This document shows positions 1 to 8,232 of a DNA stretch of 46,375 nt, one piece after another. Origin of the DNA: Bradyrhizobium sp. Tv2a-2 (lineage in GTDB: Bacteria; Pseudomonadota; Alphaproteobacteria; Rhizobiales; Xanthobacteraceae); assembly GCF_000472425.1 (NCBI RefSeq), contig NZ_AXAI01000036.1, positions 1 through 46,375 on the forward strand. Direction: 5' to 3'. Under the pieces are notes generated by a model. That model searched no databases and was not told where the DNA came from. It worked only from the letters and a program-made list of their open reading frames with translations. Each line of letters starts with the position of its first letter. Within the stretch, counting starts at the first letter, position 1. A program made the translations under genes and the position numbers.

Positions 1-171
1 CAGCCCATCCACGCCTTCTGCGCGGAACCGCTTGACCCATTTGGCGACAGTCTTTGGCGTAACGTTGAACTGGCACGCGGCGGCTGCCTTGCTCAGCCCG
101 CCTTCAACAACGCATCGCACCATGGCCTCTCGACCTTTGGGCGTCAGTGGCGCATTCTTGTGAGTGTCCAT
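1..171 (-). CDS. IS481-family transposase, N-terminal 57 residues (cut by window edge)
   Basis: This is the start of a DDE transposase. The first 57 residues show the helix-turn-helix typical of IS481/IS3-type transposases: an LTPKGREAMV lead, then GLSKAAAACQFNV and TPKTVAKWVKRFRAEG. The catalytic DDE core lies beyond position 1 and is not visible. The start is the ATG at 171-169. The reading frame is open to the window edge, so the copy may be intact. The HTH would bind the IS terminal repeats. Family assignment rests on motif recognition only. Confidence 0.75.
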   Translation of the reverse strand, partial: MDTHKNAPLTPKGREAMVRCVVEGGLSKAAAACQFNVTPKTVAKWVKRFRAEGVDGL

Positions 172-254
172 TCGGTCCCCCGCGAATCACTGTGTGTTTG
201 GTGACATCAGCGTTCACGGCACGGGCCGAATGGACAACCTCCTGAAAGTTCACA
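1..254 (-). mobile_element. IS481-family insertion sequence, left end only
   Basis: The window opens inside an insertion sequence. A minus-strand transposase N-terminus begins at 171, and about 80 bp of non-coding IS end follows. Read on the minus strand, the sequence starting at 254 begins TGTGAACTTTC, which suits the TGT termini usual in the IS481 family. From 256 onward a dehydrogenase frame opens without a start codon, so the IS edge is placed at 254/255 by inference. An 11-bp inverted repeat (165-175 against 226-236, TGTCCATTCGG) spans the transposase start and lies within the IS end. The other end lies outside the window, so target duplication cannot be checked. Confidence 0.7.
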
Positions 255-255
255 G

Positions 256-702
256 GTAGAGCTCGACGATCTCCTGCGTCGGTCGGACTTCGTGTCGATC
301 AACTGCCCGCTCACCAAGGAAAGCCGTGGCATGATCGGCGCGCGCGAGTTCGCGCTGATGCCGAAGCACGCCTTTTTCATCACCACCGCACGCGGTTTCA
401 TCCATGACGAGGCGGCGCTGGAAGCGGCGCTGCGAGACAAGCGCATTGCCGGGGCCGGCCTTGACGTCTGGTCCAAGGAACCGCCACCGCCGGAGCATCC
501 CTTGCTGCAGTTCGACAATGTGCTGGCGAGCCCCCATACCGCCGGCGTGACCAGGGAGGCGCGGGAGAACATGGGCCGGATCGCCGCCGAGCAGATGCTC
601 GATACCCTCGACGGCAAGCGGCCGCCGCGCATCATCAATCCCGAGGTCTGGCCGCGCTTCCAGGAGCGGTTCGCCCGCACCTTCGGCATCACCCCGAGAT
701 AG
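256..702 (+). pseudogene. D-2-hydroxyacid dehydrogenase, 3' fragment truncated by the IS
   Basis: This is the C-terminal half of a D-isomer-specific 2-hydroxyacid dehydrogenase (SerA/GyaR-like family), which oxidises or reduces 2-hydroxy acids with NAD(P). About 148 residues remain where intact members have 310-340. Visible family signatures are SDFVSINCPLT, the TARG arginine region, GLDVWSKEP with the conserved acidic residue, and SPHTAG with the catalytic histidine. The catalytic triad is present but the N-terminal substrate domain and the Rossmann glycine motif are gone. The frame enters directly from the IS end without a start codon, so the gene was most likely broken by the insertion. 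A non-functional remnant is the simplest reading. Confidence 0.75.
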
Positions 703-1045
703 CACGCAAGGCGGCGGAGAAGTGCGCCCCAGGGCGACCGGCAGCAACAATTGGACTGCGACAGCAGCCTGCCGCAGCGGTGGCATTGCTATTTCCGCCA
801 CGGCCTCGAGAGCAGTTCCGGCGACGCCATTTTTGACGTTGCGCTATGATTTTGCGGGCCTTTTCCGCCTGGCGCGAAAAGGGAACCGCTCCGATGCGAT
901 CACTGTCCTCATTGCTGCGTTCGGCGCCGTCGCGCCTCCGCCACCGCCCTGTGCTGATTGCCGAGATCGCCGCGGCGAGCCTTCCGGCTGCCGGCGCCTA
1001 AACGGTCCGCGCAAAAGCGACAAAATTCCTTCGCAATTGTGACGC
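703..1045. other. Intergenic stretch without a supportable gene
   Basis: No open frame here has a ribosome site and a recognisable product. The frame of the broken dehydrogenase stays open after its stop up to about 847 and reads like ordinary protein, but it has no start codon, so at most it is a decayed tail. The last part leads into the promoter of the 70-aa gene at 1126. Confidence 0.4.
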
Positions 1046-1059
1046 TTGATCGACGTCAA
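1046..1059 (+). promoter_or_regulatory. FixK/FNR-type box TTGATCGACGTCAA
   Basis: The site reads TTGAT-CGAC-GTCAA. It matches the TTGA-N6-TCAA core of Crp/Fnr-family oxygen regulators such as FixK2 and FnrN, with one mismatch to the full TTGAT-N4-ATCAA palindrome. It is centred about 73 bp upstream of the ATG at 1126. If it sits at the usual -40.5, transcription would start near 1093 and leave a leader of about 33 nt. This suggests induction under low oxygen; it is an inference from one site. Confidence 0.55.
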
Positions 1060-1125
1060 GCGGCCCGCGCCAGATGGGTCTAAAAAGAGCGGGCCGGATA
1101 TTGCTTGAGGCCCCAGGGAGGGATC

Positions 1126-1338
1126 ATGTCGCGCTATGTCGTCAGCTTCATGAAGGACGTACTGGGCGATAACGGCCGGCAGATTGAGATCTGCCAGAAA
1201 ACCGTCGAGATCGACGCGCCCAGCGAGGGCGAGGCTACGGAACTCGCCAAACAGAAATTCTGCAAGGCCGAGCGGCTATGCGAGTGGTCGCTGCATGCCG
1301 ACCGCATCAACATCAAGGCTGCAGACTTTCCGTCCTGA
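1126..1338 (+). CDS. Small conserved-looking protein of unknown function (70 aa)
   Basis: I do not recognise a family. The 70-residue product starts MSRYVVSFMKDVLGDNG and is predicted soluble, with two cysteines in its second half (KFCKAERLCEW) and no signal or membrane segment. The start ATG at 1126 follows a good Shine-Dalgarno (GGGAGGG, about 4 bp away), which favours it over an upstream in-frame codon. The layout resembles short stress or DUF-type proteins found in rhizobia. The FixK/FNR-like box at 1046-1059 suggests microaerobic or anaerobic expression. It converges on the histidine kinase gene that ends at 1360. Confidence 0.65.
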   Translation: MSRYVVSFMKDVLGDNGRQIEICQKTVEIDAPSEGEATELAKQKFCKAERLCEWSLHADRINIKAADFPS

Positions 1339-1359
1339 TCAATTGGCACACCCGCAGGG

Positions 1360-2715
1360 CTATTTCAGCGGCGCGAATTTCAGGGAAAAACAGGCGCCAT
1401 TCGGGCGGCGGTTTTCCACGGTGATGGTTGCCGAATGCAGTTCGGCAATGCGCTGCACGATCGACAGGCCGAGGCCGGTGCTGCCCGCCTTGCGGCGGTC
1501 GCGCCGCCAGAAGCGCCGGAAGATCAGCTCGCGCTCGTGCTCGGCAATGCCGGGGCCCTGATCCAGCACGCTGACCTTGCCGCTGTCCTCGACAACAAAT
1601 TCGACCGTCGAGCCCGGCGCGGTGTGGTTGATGGCGTTTTCCGCCAGGTTGCGGATCGCCCGGCTCAGCATTTCCGCACTGCCTCGGACCCAGACCGGCG
1701 CGGTTGCGCCGGAGAGGGCGACGTCCTTGCCTTGCGCCAGCGCCAAAGGGGCGACGAATTCCGCGACTTCGGCGGCGACCGATTGCAGGTCCGCCTTTTC
1801 CGTAGGGTCGATGGCGACCGCATCGAGCTCGGCGAAGTCGAGCAACTGGCCAACGATATGGGCCATGCCCTCGACGTTATGGCGAAGCGCCTGGCGGATC
1901 TCCGTATCCTCCAGCACATCGATCCGCGTCCGCAAGATGCTCAAGGGCGTGCGTAGCTCATGGGCGGCGTCGGCGGTGAATTCGCGCTGGATCTTGAAGC
2001 CTTCTTCCATCCGGTCGAGGCCCAGATTGACTGCCGAGACCAGCGGGCGAACCTCGCGCGGAATTTCCTTGGTCGGCAGCCGCAATCCCGGCCGCGTCGG
2101 CCCGATCTCGGCGGCGATCTCGGACGCCTCCCGCAGCGGCCGCAGCGCGCGGCGGAAAATCGCGATATCGGTGATCAGGAGCACCAGGAGGATCGGCAGC
2201 GTAATCCAGCCGACGTCCTTGTAGAAATCCGCGACAATGTCGTCGGTGAGCACGTCGCGGTTGGTCAGATCCTCGCCGGCCTGGACCCAGACGGTCTGAT
2301 TGCCGATCGTCTTGCGGACACTTGCGCCCGACACGGTCGCGCTGTCGCGTCGCTGCTGCAGGAACTCGACCTCGCCCCGGCGCGTGTCGGCTGGAAACAG
2401 TGCGGTGTGATCCTTGGCGGAGGAAAACAGCACGGCGCCGTGCGCGTCGATCACCGCAAAGGAGTAGCGGCCATACTCCGGCGAATAGAGTCCGAGCAGG
2501 TCGGAGGACAGGTTCAGTTGCAGGCGGCCGTCGGCATCGACGCTCAGCCGCTCGGCCACCGCATTGGCCTGCTCCTGCATCGCCTTGTTGTGAATGTTGT
2601 TGGTCGCATAGCTCAGTAGCCAGGACAGGCCGACCGACATCAGGATCGAGGTAATGACGACGGCGACGATGTGAAGGATGACGATGCGCGAGAGAATCGA
2701 CTGGAATCTCGGCAC
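1360..2715 (-). CDS. Sensor histidine kinase (OmpR-partner type)
   Basis: This is a membrane sensor kinase that should phosphorylate the regulator encoded just upstream. Of 451 residues, transmembrane helices lie near 9-35 and 168-187, bracketing a periplasmic sensor of about 130 residues. A HAMP-like linker follows. The H-box FTADAAHELRTPLS carries the phospho-acceptor His252, and the ATPase domain has the N-box (RNLAENAINHT, Asn360), DQGPGI (385-390) and GSTGLGLSIV (411-420). All catalytic boxes look intact. The start lies one base beyond the regulator's stop, so the two genes are co-transcribed. The divergent RND efflux operon suggests that the signal is an efflux substrate such as a metal or toxic organic compound. 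QseC/CusS-like is the nearest description. Confidence 0.88.
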   Translation of the reverse strand: MPRFQSILSRIVILHIVAVVITSILMSVGLSWLLSYATNNIHNKAMQEQANAVAERLSVDADGRLQLNLSSDLLGLYSPEYGRYSFAVIDAHGAVLFSSAKDHTALFPADTRRGEVEFLQQRRDSATVSGASVRKTIGNQTVWVQAGEDLTNRDVLTDDIVADFYKDVGWITLPILLVLLITDIAIFRRALRPLREASEIAAEIGPTRPGLRLPTKEIPREVRPLVSAVNLGLDRMEEGFKIQREFTADAAHELRTPLSILRTRIDVLEDTEIRQALRHNVEGMAHIVGQLLDFAELDAVAIDPTEKADLQSVAAEVAEFVAPLALAQGKDVALSGATAPVWVRGSAEMLSRAIRNLAENAINHTAPGSTVEFVVEDSGKVSVLDQGPGIAEHERELIFRRFWRRDRRKAGSTGLGLSIVQRIAELHSATITVENRRPNGACFSLKFAPLK

Positions 2716-2716
2716 G

Positions 2717-3391
2717 CTACTTGTCCTCTGCGATCAGATAGCCGACGCCGCGAATGGTATGGACCTGGACCTTGGCGCCGCGGTCCGACAGCTGCTTGCG
2801 CAGGCGGTGGACATAGACCTCGATGGCGTTGGAGCCGACATCGCCGGAATGGCCGTAAATGTGATCCTCCACCTGCTTCTTGGAGACCACGCGCCCCTTG
2901 CTGCGCATCAGGAGTTCGAGCACGGCAGTCTCGCGGGCCGACAGCACCTGGGGCTGCTCGTCGATCGAGGCCTGCCGGCTCTGGGTATTGAATTCGAGAT
3001 TGGCGATGCGGAGCGAGCTGCCGAGCAGCTGGCCGGGCCGGCGCAGCTGCGCTTCGAGTCGCGCGATCAGCTCCTCCAGCGCAAACGGCTTCACCAGATA
3101 GTCATCAGCACCGCTGCGCAGGCCATGGACGCGATCGTGCAGGCCGCCGCGGGCGGTGAGCACCAGGACGGGAATCGGATTGTTGCGATGCCTGACTTCG
3201 CGCAGCAGCTCCAGCCCATCGCCGTCGGGCAGGCCGAGGTCGAGAATGAGCGCGGCGTAGAAGGTGGTCTCCAGCACGCTGCGCGCCTCTTCGATCGAGG
3301 ACAATATGTCGGCCTCATAGCCTGCGGTGCGCAGCCCCTTGGCCAGCAGCTCCGCGAGCTCCTCATTGTCCTCGACGATCAACAGACGCAT
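2717..3391 (-). CDS. OmpR/PhoB-family response regulator
   Basis: This 224-residue regulator has a receiver domain (1-115) with the acidic pocket VEDNE, phospho-acceptor Asp51 in LDLGLPDGDG, Thr79 and Lys101 (LVKPF). A winged-helix DNA-binding domain follows (about 125-222) with the typical end VHRLRKQLSDRGAKV and IRGVGYL. It is the first gene of a two-gene operon with the kinase. QseB/PmrA/CusR-type regulators bind direct hexamer repeats; such a repeat (TGTAAG-N5-TGTAAG) lies in the divergent intergenic region about 150 bp upstream of this start and about 240 bp upstream of the efflux operon. The likely role is autoregulation and control of the efflux operon. Confidence 0.9.
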   Translation of the reverse strand: MRLLIVEDNEELAELLAKGLRTAGYEADILSSIEEARSVLETTFYAALILDLGLPDGDGLELLREVRHRNNPIPVLVLTARGGLHDRVHGLRSGADDYLVKPFALEELIARLEAQLRRPGQLLGSSLRIANLEFNTQSRQASIDEQPQVLSARETAVLELLMRSKGRVVSKKQVEDHIYGHSGDVGSNAIEVYVHRLRKQLSDRGAKVQVHTIRGVGYLIAEDK

Positions 3392-3537
3392 ACAAGCTTA
3401 CCTGCGCATTGGGCGTGGATGCTCATCTTCCCAATCCAGTGCCGGATAGGCGAATGGTCCCTTTCGCCGCTGCTGGTCAAGGAGATTCGCAACCGCTATA
3501 GCTGCCTGAAACTGAGCGCCCGCATTCCCACAAGTAT

Positions 3538-3554
3538 TGTAAGGTTGGTGTAAG
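3538..3554 (+). promoter_or_regulatory. Direct repeat TGTAAG-GTTGG-TGTAAG, candidate response-regulator operator
   Basis: Two perfect TGTAAG half-sites (3538-3543 and 3549-3554) are spaced so that their starts lie 11 bp apart, one helical turn. This is the layout bound by OmpR/PmrA-type winged-helix dimers. The site lies in the 401-bp region between the divergent two-component and RND efflux operons; I see no gene in the rest of that region. Assignment to the adjacent regulator is inference. Confidence 0.5.
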
Positions 3555-3792
3555 TTTTCCCGCTTTTCGTATGGTATGTCGCAGCCGCCCTGGTCACAAA
3601 AGGCAAGGGCTTTGCGGGCTATCCAGATCACGGGAGGGCGCTCCCCGAATCGGCTAACGTGCCAGTCTTCGCAAGCTATTGCGGCAGTGCCGGATCGGCA
3701 ATATGACGAGGGCCACCCGACCGGGCGTGGCGGGCTTCCCCTGTTGATGCGACGGGGAGGGGGTGGGGTAGGTCCATGTACAAGTCTGCAAC

Positions 3793-5013
3793 ATGAATAT
3801 TGGCGCCCTCGTGAACAGGCGAACGCTCTCGATCGTGCTGATTCTGGCGGTTGTGGCTGGGGCCGTGGTCTTCGGCGGCAAGAGATTTTTTGCGCCGCAT
3901 GCTCAGTCCGAGGCCGCGGCCAAGCCGCAGGCGGCGCGTTTCGTGCCGACGCCGGAGCAGTGGGCGAACCTGACGGCCGAGCCGGCGAGGGAGCAGGTGT
4001 TTCGCCGCGAGCACATCACCGAGGGCAAGATCGCGGTCAATGAGGACAGCTCCACGCCGATCTTTTCGCCCTATGCCGGTCGTGTCATAAAGCTCATGGT
4101 GAAGCCGAGCGATACGGTGCAGCCCGGCCAGGCCCTGTTCATCATCGAGGCCACTGACACCGTCCAGGCGCTCAACGACTTCGCTTCGGCGCTCAGCGCG
4201 ATGAACAGCGCCCAGTCGAAGCTCAATCTGGCGCAGATCGTCGAGAAGCGTCAGAACGATCTCTATGCGGGCAAGGCGGTGCCGCTGAAGGATTGGCAAC
4301 AGTCGGAGGCCGATCTTACCCAGGCGCAGAACGACATGCGGGCGGCGGAAACGGCGGTCGAGGCCGCGCACAACCGGCTGCGCATTCTGGGTCGTTCAGA
4401 GGACCAGATCTCGAATTTCCAGAAGACGCGGCAGATCTCCGCCGACACGCCGATCTATTCTCCGATTGCCGGCACCGTCGTGCAGCGCAAGGTCGGTCCT
4501 GGCCAATTCATCAGCAGCGGCGCGAGCGATCCGGTCTTCGTGATCGGCGACCTCTCCACCGTCTGGCTGACCGCCTTCGTGCGCGAGAGCGAGGCCGCAG
4601 ACGTCAAGCTCGGCCAGGAGATCGAGTTCAACGTGCTGGCGCTGCCGGGGCGCGTCTTCAAGGCCACGATCAACTACGTCTCCGCGGCGATCGATCCGAA
4701 CACGCGCAGGCTCATGGTCCGCGCCACCGTCGACAACAAGGAAGGTCTCTTCAAGCCGGAGATGTTTGCCAATGTCACAATCTTCGCGGGCGAGGACCGG
4801 AAATCGGTCGGCGTGCCCAAGCAGGCGCTGATCTACGAAGGCGAGCGCGTCCGCTTGTGGGTGGCTCGCAACGACAAGTCGGTCGAGCTTCGCGAGGTCC
4901 AGACCGGGCTCATCAACGGCGACATGGTCGAAGTCACCAGCAATCTGAAGCCCGGAGAAATGGTCATCACGAGAGGCAGTCTGTTCATCGACCGGGCGGC
5001 TTCGGGCACGTAA
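3793..5013 (+). CDS. RND efflux periplasmic adaptor (membrane fusion protein)
   Basis: This protein links the inner-membrane pump to the outer-membrane channel. Of 406 residues, an N-terminal membrane anchor or signal (about 13-30) precedes a lipoyl/barrel-sandwich half around SPYAGRVIKLMVKPSD. A helical hairpin follows (about 130-205, rich in Q, A and N), then the second lipoyl half (SPIAGTVVQRKVGPGQFI), beta-barrel and membrane-proximal domains. CzcB-type HlyD proteins have this order and length. It lies 36 bp before the pump gene, which is followed by a TolC gene, so all three form one transport operon. No histidine-rich metal-binding tail is seen. The Shine-Dalgarno before the ATG is weak. 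Confidence 0.9.
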   Translation: MNIGALVNRRTLSIVLILAVVAGAVVFGGKRFFAPHAQSEAAAKPQAARFVPTPEQWANLTAEPAREQVFRREHITEGKIAVNEDSSTPIFSPYAGRVIKLMVKPSDTVQPGQALFIIEATDTVQALNDFASALSAMNSAQSKLNLAQIVEKRQNDLYAGKAVPLKDWQQSEADLTQAQNDMRAAETAVEAAHNRLRILGRSEDQISNFQKTRQISADTPIYSPIAGTVVQRKVGPGQFISSGASDPVFVIGDLSTVWLTAFVRESEAADVKLGQEIEFNVLALPGRVFKATINYVSAAIDPNTRRLMVRATVDNKEGLFKPEMFANVTIFAGEDRKSVGVPKQALIYEGERVRLWVARNDKSVELREVQTGLINGDMVEVTSNLKPGEMVITRGSLFIDRAASGT

Positions 5014-5049
5014 GCCGCAAGACCTCCCTCCCACAGAGATCCCGATCGA

Positions 5050-8000
5050 ATGGACCGCCTCGTCTCTTTCGCAGTCAGTCGCCGCTTCCTGATGGTAGGG
5101 CTTTTCGCCGCCGTCATCATCGGCGGCCTCATTGCGTTCCAGCAATTGAACATCGAGGCCTATCCCGATCCGACACCGCCGATGGTCGACGTGGTGACGC
5201 AAAGTGCCGGGCTGTCGGCCGAGGAGATCGAGCGCTACATCACCATTCCGCTGGAGACCCAGCTTTCCGGCATCAAGAACCTCAACGTCATCCGCACCAT
5301 CTCGCTTTACGGCCTGTCCGACGTCAAACTGCAATTCACCTTCGATTACACCTACGAACAGGCGTTGCAGCAGGTTCTGAACCGCCTCTCGCAGCTGTCG
5401 CCGCTGTTGAACAACGCCCAGCCGCAGATTTCGCCGCTGAGCCCGATCGGCGAGATCTACCGCTATCGCCTGGTCGGACCGCCCAACTATTCGGTGCTCG
5501 ACCTGAAGACCTTGCAGGACTGGGTCCTGCAACGCCGTTTCCGCACCGTGCCCGGCGTCATCGACGTCACGGGGTGGGGCGGCAAGACCAAGACCTACGA
5601 GCTGCAGGTCGACTTCAACAAGCTGGTCGCCAACGGGCTGACCCTGCCGCAGCTTCTGCAGGCGGTGAGCAATTCGAACATCAATGTCGGCGGCAACACC
5701 GTCAATATCGGTTCGCAATCGGCGGTCGTACGCGGCGTCGGCCTGATCCGGTCGATCGACGACCTCGCCAACACCATGATTTCGGCGAGTAACGGCACGC
5801 CGGTGCTGGTCAAGGACGTCGCCACCGTCGAGGTCGGCTACCAGCCGCGGCTCGGCATCGCCGGCGAGAACGACGACGACGACATCGTCCAGGGTATCGT
5901 GCTGATGCGTCGCGGCGAGCAGAGCTCGCCGACCATCGCGCGCGTCGAAAAGGTCGTGGACCAAATCAACAATTCGGGTGTGCTGCCCCCCGGCGTGCGT
6001 ATCGAGCGCATCTATGACCGCAAGGATCTGATCGAGACCACGACGAAGACCGTCCTTGAGAACATGGTGTTCGGCATCCTGCTGATCGTACTCCTGCAAT
6101 GGATATTTCTCGGCGACCTGCGCAGCGCGTTGATCGTCGGCGCTACGATTCCGTTCGCGCTGTTCTTCGCGGTTTCCATCCTGGTGCTGCGGGGCGAATC
6201 CGCCAACCTGCTATCGGTCGGCGCCATCGATTTCGGCCTGATTGTCGATGGCACCGTGATCATGGTGGAAGCAATCTTCCGCCGACTGTCGCACACCGAG
6301 GTGTTGTCCGAGAGCGAGCAGGCCGAGATATCGCCGCGCACCATGATGGCGATGAAGCATCACGCCATCCTGACCGCGGCCGCCGACGTCTCGCGATCGA
6401 TCTTCTTCGCCGCCGCCATCATCATCGCGGCCTTCATCCCGCTGTTCACCTTGAGCGGCGTCGAGGGCAACATCTTCAGCCCGATGGCGCGGACCTATGC
6501 CTATGCGCTGGCCGGCGGACTGATTGCGACCTTTACCGTGACGCCGGCGTTGAGCGCGATCATCCTGCCGGCGCATGTCGAGGAAACCGAGACCCTGATC
6601 ATGCGCGTCCTGCATCGGCTTTACATGCCGACGCTGCGCCTTTCGCTGCAGAACCGGCGCCTGGTGCTCGTCGGAGGTGCGGCGCTCGTCGTCATGAGCG
6701 TCTTTGCCGTTCGGCTGCTGGGGCTTGAGTTCCTGCCGAAGCTGGAGGAGGGCAATCTGTGGATCCGCGCCACCCTGCCGCCGACGATTTCGCTGCAGGA
6801 AGGAAATTCCTACGTCAACGAGATGCGCAGGCTGATCGCGAGCCTGCCCGAGGTGGAGAACGTCGTCTCCCAGCACGGCCGGCCCGACGACGGCACCGAC
6901 GCCGCCGGCTTCTTCAATGCGGAGTTTTTCGCGCCGCTGAAGCCCGCGAAGGATTGGCCGGCCGGAGAGGACAAGGATGGTCTGACGGCCCGGCTGCTGG
7001 CGCAGCTGCAGGCGAGGTTTCCGGGTGTCGAGTTCAATTTCTCGCAATATCTGCAGGACAACGTGTCCGAAGCCGTATCCGGCGTAAAGGGCGAGAACTC
7101 GATCAAGCTGTTCGGCAACGACCTGCAGGCGCTGACCACGACCGCCAACAAGATCAAGTCGGTGCTGGCGACGGTGCAGGGCATCACCGACCTTGCAGTG
7201 TTCACCTCGCTCGGCCAGCCCACGATCCAGATCGACATCGACCGCGCACGGGCGGCGCGCTATGGGCTCGCGCCCGGCGACATCAACACCACCATCCGCA
7301 CCGCGATCGGCGGCGACAGCGCGGGCGATCTCTACGAGCCCGGCAGCGACCGGCATTTTCCGATCATCGTCCGCCTCGCGCCGGAATATCGCAAGAGCGC
7401 GGAGGCGATCCAGAATCTGAGGATCGGGGTGCAGGCACAGAACGGCATCACCCAGATTCCGCTCAGCGAGGTTGCATCGATCAAGCTGGTCTCCGGCGCT
7501 GCCTACATCTATCGGGAACAGCAGGAGCGCTATCTGCCGATCAAATTCTCGGTACGCGAGCGTGATCTCGGCGGTGCCATCCGGGAGGCGCAGCAGAAGA
7601 TTGCAGAGCAGGTGCAATTGCCGCCGGGCTCGCGGCTGGAATGGGTCGGCGAGTTCGGCAATCTGCAGGACGCGATCCGACGGCTGTCGATCGTCGTTCC
7701 CATCAGCCTGGCGCTGATCGCGATGCTGATCTGGTTCAATTTCGGTTCCGTGGTGGACACCGTGCTCACCATGAGCGTCATCCCAATGGCAGTATTCGGC
7801 GGTATTGTCGGCCTGCTGGTGACCGGGATCCCGTTCAGCGTCTCGGCCGCGATCGGCTTCATTGCGCTGTTCGGCATTTCGGTCATGGACGGGATCATCA
7901 TCCTGTCGCAATACAACCAGCTCATCGATCAGGGCATGGAACGCGGCAGGGCCATCCTGCGCACCGGCGAGCTTCAGTTGCGCCCGGTGCTGATGACCTG

Positions 8001-8205
8001 CGTGGTGGCCGGCGTCGGGCTTTTGCCCGCGGCGTTGTCCACCGGCATCGGTTCGCAGGTGCAAAAACCGTTGGCGATTGTGGTGGTTGCGGGCATGATC
8101 GTGGCGCCTGTCGTCATTCTCATCACGCTGCCCGCACTGATCTCCACGTTCTCGCCGCGAAGGCGGGCAGGGTTCAGTCCCGAGGACACCGGTGCGGTGG
8201 AATAA
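5050..8205 (+). CDS. RND efflux pump, heavy-metal-efflux-like (CzcA/CusA type)
   Basis: This 1051-residue proton-driven pump has the RND architecture: an N-terminal helix (about 12-30), two large periplasmic loops and twelve membrane segments. Early motifs IEAYPDPTPPMVDV and SAEEIERYITIPLE are characteristic of the HME branch. The TM4 motif DFGLIVDGTVIMVE supplies Asp394, Asp400 and Glu407 for proton relay, resembling CzcA's D-x-G-x-x-V-D-G pattern. The length fits CzcA (about 1060). Substrate cannot be read with certainty: HME relatives export Co/Zn/Cd, Ni or Cu/Ag. It follows the adaptor gene and precedes the channel gene. Confidence 0.9.
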   Translation: MDRLVSFAVSRRFLMVGLFAAVIIGGLIAFQQLNIEAYPDPTPPMVDVVTQSAGLSAEEIERYITIPLETQLSGIKNLNVIRTISLYGLSDVKLQFTFDYTYEQALQQVLNRLSQLSPLLNNAQPQISPLSPIGEIYRYRLVGPPNYSVLDLKTLQDWVLQRRFRTVPGVIDVTGWGGKTKTYELQVDFNKLVANGLTLPQLLQAVSNSNINVGGNTVNIGSQSAVVRGVGLIRSIDDLANTMISASNGTPVLVKDVATVEVGYQPRLGIAGENDDDDIVQGIVLMRRGEQSSPTIARVEKVVDQINNSGVLPPGVRIERIYDRKDLIETTTKTVLENMVFGILLIVLLQWIFLGDLRSALIVGATIPFALFFAVSILVLRGESANLLSVGAIDFGLIVDGTVIMVEAIFRRLSHTEVLSESEQAEISPRTMMAMKHHAILTAAADVSRSIFFAAAIIIAAFIPLFTLSGVEGNIFSPMARTYAYALAGGLIATFTVTPALSAIILPAHVEETETLIMRVLHRLYMPTLRLSLQNRRLVLVGGAALVVMSVFAVRLLGLEFLPKLEEGNLWIRATLPPTISLQEGNSYVNEMRRLIASLPEVENVVSQHGRPDDGTDAAGFFNAEFFAPLKPAKDWPAGEDKDGLTARLLAQLQARFPGVEFNFSQYLQDNVSEAVSGVKGENSIKLFGNDLQALTTTANKIKSVLATVQGITDLAVFTSLGQPTIQIDIDRARAARYGLAPGDINTTIRTAIGGDSAGDLYEPGSDRHFPIIVRLAPEYRKSAEAIQNLRIGVQAQNGITQIPLSEVASIKLVSGAAYIYREQQERYLPIKFSVRERDLGGAIREAQQKIAEQVQLPPGSRLEWVGEFGNLQDAIRRLSIVVPISLALIAMLIWFNFGSVVDTVLTMSVIPMAVFGGIVGLLVTGIPFSVSAAIGFIALFGISVMDGIIILSQYNQLIDQGMERGRAILRTGELQLRPVLMTCVVAGVGLLPAALSTGIGSQVQKPLAIVVVAGMIVAPVVILITLPALISTFSPRRRAGFSPEDTGAVE

Positions 8206-8232
8206 CGGACCAGGTGACGGTCGAGGTAAGGT

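Noticed and set aside
250..801. 183-codon minus-strand frame over the broken dehydrogenase
   Set aside because: The plus strand shows true dehydrogenase motifs; this is its shadow.
722..1042. 106-codon plus-strand frame
   Set aside because: Low-complexity, no ribosome site, and it covers the start of the promoter region of the 70-aa gene.
4396..6099. 567-codon minus-strand frame over the adaptor and pump genes
   Set aside because: No recognisable motif and fully antisense to conserved coding sequence.
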